From assembly GCA_020635655.1 (NCBI GenBank), contig JACJZI010000002.1, forward strand, positions 124,001-188,000: a stretch of DNA of 64,000 nucleotides. The letters run 5' to 3'. The notes beneath the pieces are model-generated. The model made no database searches. It saw only the letters and a list, made by a program, of their open reading frames with translations, and was not told the DNA's origin. Source of the DNA: Flavobacteriales bacterium (GTDB taxonomy: Bacteria > Bacteroidota > Bacteroidia > Flavobacteriales_F > PHOS-HE28). Below are positions 62,986-64,000 of the stretch, one piece after another. The translations under genes were made by a program, and so were the position numbers. How positions within the stretch are numbered: position 1 is the stretch's first letter; each line of letters begins with the position of its first letter.

Positions 62986-63048
62986 CGCCAATGCGAATGG
63001 ACCCCATCAGGTCCAAGTCGCATTGCGCCCACCACCGATCGGACGGCT

Positions 63049-63290
63049 TTGGCGGCACGCGCCCGCTTCGCCATCGGCGACCAGGTGCGCCTGCAGGCGG
63101 GAATTACATGGACGGTGATCGGCCGGTACTGGCGTCGGCGCAACCGCCAGATCCGTCTACGACATCACGGTTCATGCCATCCACTACACCGTGCGCAAGG
63201 CGGAACGGGGTTGTATCCGGCTGAGCCAGGTACGCCCACTGATGAAATGTCGGGGTCCCCGATTCGAGCCCCGGCGGGGTCACGGGAAGT
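63049..63290 (+). pseudogene. small gene with apparent frameshift
   Basis: From a TTG at 63049 the frame reads ARFAIGDQVRLQAGITWTVIGRYWRRR, a plausible SH3-like N-terminus. Around 63140-63160 sense is lost, and the next frame continues VYDITVHAIHYTVRK then GCIRLSQVRPLM. The join looks like one small protein broken by a frameshift. The gap 62986-63383 holds nothing else certain; a stretch near 63246-63290 (GATTCGAGCCCCGG) has a T-loop-like sequence but no paired arms. Confidence 0.4.
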
Positions 63291-63383
63291 GGTCCATGGG
63301 ATGAAAGGTCCGGTCCCTCCGGGCGCATTGACCACCGTGGAGCCCAAGCGCAATGAGGCGGACCTTTCTACTTTCAGCCCTTC

Positions 63384-64000
63384 ATGTCCTCCGCCGCCGC
63401 ACTCCAGACCTTTCTCACCAAGTGGGAGGTCTCCGGGGCCTCTGAGCGCGCCAACGCACAGAGCTTCCTGAAGGAGTTGTGCGACGTGCTGGACGTGCCG
63501 CAGCCGGACGCGGCCAAACCCGACCCGACCGCCAACGCCTACGTGTTCGAGAAGGTGGTGCCCAGCGCGGAAGGCACCAGCAACTTCATCGACCTGTACA
63601 AGCGCGGCTGCTTTGTGCTGGAGACCAAGCAGGGTGCCGATGCCGTGGAAGGCGAGGCACCGGTGAGCGCCGATGGGCAGGCGCGGCGGAAGAACATGAA
63701 GCGCGGCCACGGCATGCGCGGCAGCCGCGGGTGGGACACCGCCATGGAGCGCGCCCGCAACCAGGCCGAACGCTACGCCCGCAGCCTGCCGCCGGCGGAG
63801 ATCCCCGGTGGCCGGCCACCCTTCCTGCTGGTGGTGGACGTGGGCCACAGCATCGCGCTCTATGCCGACTGGAGCCGCGCAGGGGGGCACTACGCACCCT
63901 TCCCCGATCCCGCCAGCTACCGCATCGGGCTGCGGGACCTGGCCCGCAGCGAGGTGCGCGAACGCCTGCGGCTGGTCTGGACCGAGCCGCTGGCGCTGGA
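63384..64000 (+). CDS. MmeI-like type IIL restriction-modification enzyme, N-terminal part
   Basis: The frame from ATG 63384 is open to the window end (205 residues visible). The N-terminus FLTKWEVSGASERANAQSFL is typical of class I DNA methyltransferases with an MmeI N-terminal nuclease domain. The nuclease motif is D-X9-E-X-K: Asp70, Glu80, Lys82 (IDLYKRGCFVLETK), matching the spacing in MmeI. FLLVVDVGHSIALYADWSR and LRLVWTEPLALD are further family motifs. Methylase and target-recognition domains would follow outside the window. It lies 398 bases after darG, so the area is a defence cluster. Confidence 0.87.
   Translation, partial: MSSAAALQTFLTKWEVSGASERANAQSFLKELCDVLDVPQPDAAKPDPTANAYVFEKVVPSAEGTSNFIDLYKRGCFVLETKQGADAVEGEAPVSADGQARRKNMKRGHGMRGSRGWDTAMERARNQAERYARSLPPAEIPGGRPPFLLVVDVGHSIALYADWSRAGGHYAPFPDPASYRIGLRDLARSEVRERLRLVWTEPLAL

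Noticed and set aside
63246..63290. tRNA or tRNA 3'-end attachment site
   Set aside because: GATTCGAGCCCC resembles a T-loop, but the flanking bases do not pair as a T-stem and no anticodon or D arm is present.

Overview
The window is about 63% G+C and reads as chromosome from a high-GC member of the Bacteroidota, most likely a Flavobacteriales-type lineage. The evidence is a gliding-motility C-terminal sorting domain followed by a PorP/SprF protein, a PorW/SprE-like lipoprotein, T9SS cargo, an F-ATPase a subunit with a signal peptide, an AtpZ/AtpI-like gene, a hybrid two-component AraC regulator, DUF1684 and bactofilin. Promoter-like boxes resemble the Bacteroidota type (TAnnTTTG), and Shine-Dalgarno sequences are largely absent. 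I saw no rRNA, no convincing tRNA, no CRISPR array and no insertion sequence.

Layout. 1-2469: the 3' end of a T9SS cargo gene plus its PorP/SprF partner. 2474-8509 (-): F-ATPase genes for a, c, b, delta, alpha and gamma, with AtpZ and a small membrane protein upstream; atpD and atpC are absent. 8537-9975 (-): a triple-rhodanese protein and a 53-residue protein. 10159-16945 (+): Sua5, a cysteine-less ArsC-like protein, Dxr, RseP, a cation/proton antiporter, a one-domain response regulator and a FAD oxidoreductase. 16952-18478 (-): an FMN glutamate-synthase-like enzyme. 18591-31147 (+): a giant alpha-2-macroglobulin with an intact thioester motif, a large secreted protein, small secreted proteins and methylmalonyl-CoA epimerase. 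31178-34750 (-): a membrane protein, a bactofilin and the PorW/SprE-like TPR lipoprotein. 34922-37325 (+): an M23 peptidase and a GH3-family protein.

37337-42989 (-) is the most striking operon. Five genes overlap by 4 to 14 bases: a UbiA-type phosphoribosyltransferase, a DprE1-DprE2 fusion, a HAD phosphatase, a small protein and a GT-C-like membrane glycosyltransferase. Together they look like a complete route to a polyprenyl-phosphoryl pentose (arabinose-type) donor and its use, as in mycobacteria, but in a Gram-negative Bacteroidota background.

43068-46695 holds a cupin-like oxygenase, a TylF-type methyltransferase, a RidA-family protein with a duplicated 3' end, and an aldo/keto reductase. 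46784-59368 (-) holds secreted proteins and a hybrid sensor-regulator. This 12.8-kb block is bounded by two same-orientation copies of a long hairpin, each attached to the 3' end of a shared C-terminal protein module. Two of its secreted-protein genes carry the same pair of 21-bp direct repeats about 54 bases before the start codon. 60026-60440 is a 22/44-bp minisatellite. 60590-64000 looks like a defence island: an XRE regulator, a DarT-DarG toxin-antitoxin pair, a frameshifted small gene and the start of an MmeI-like restriction-modification gene.
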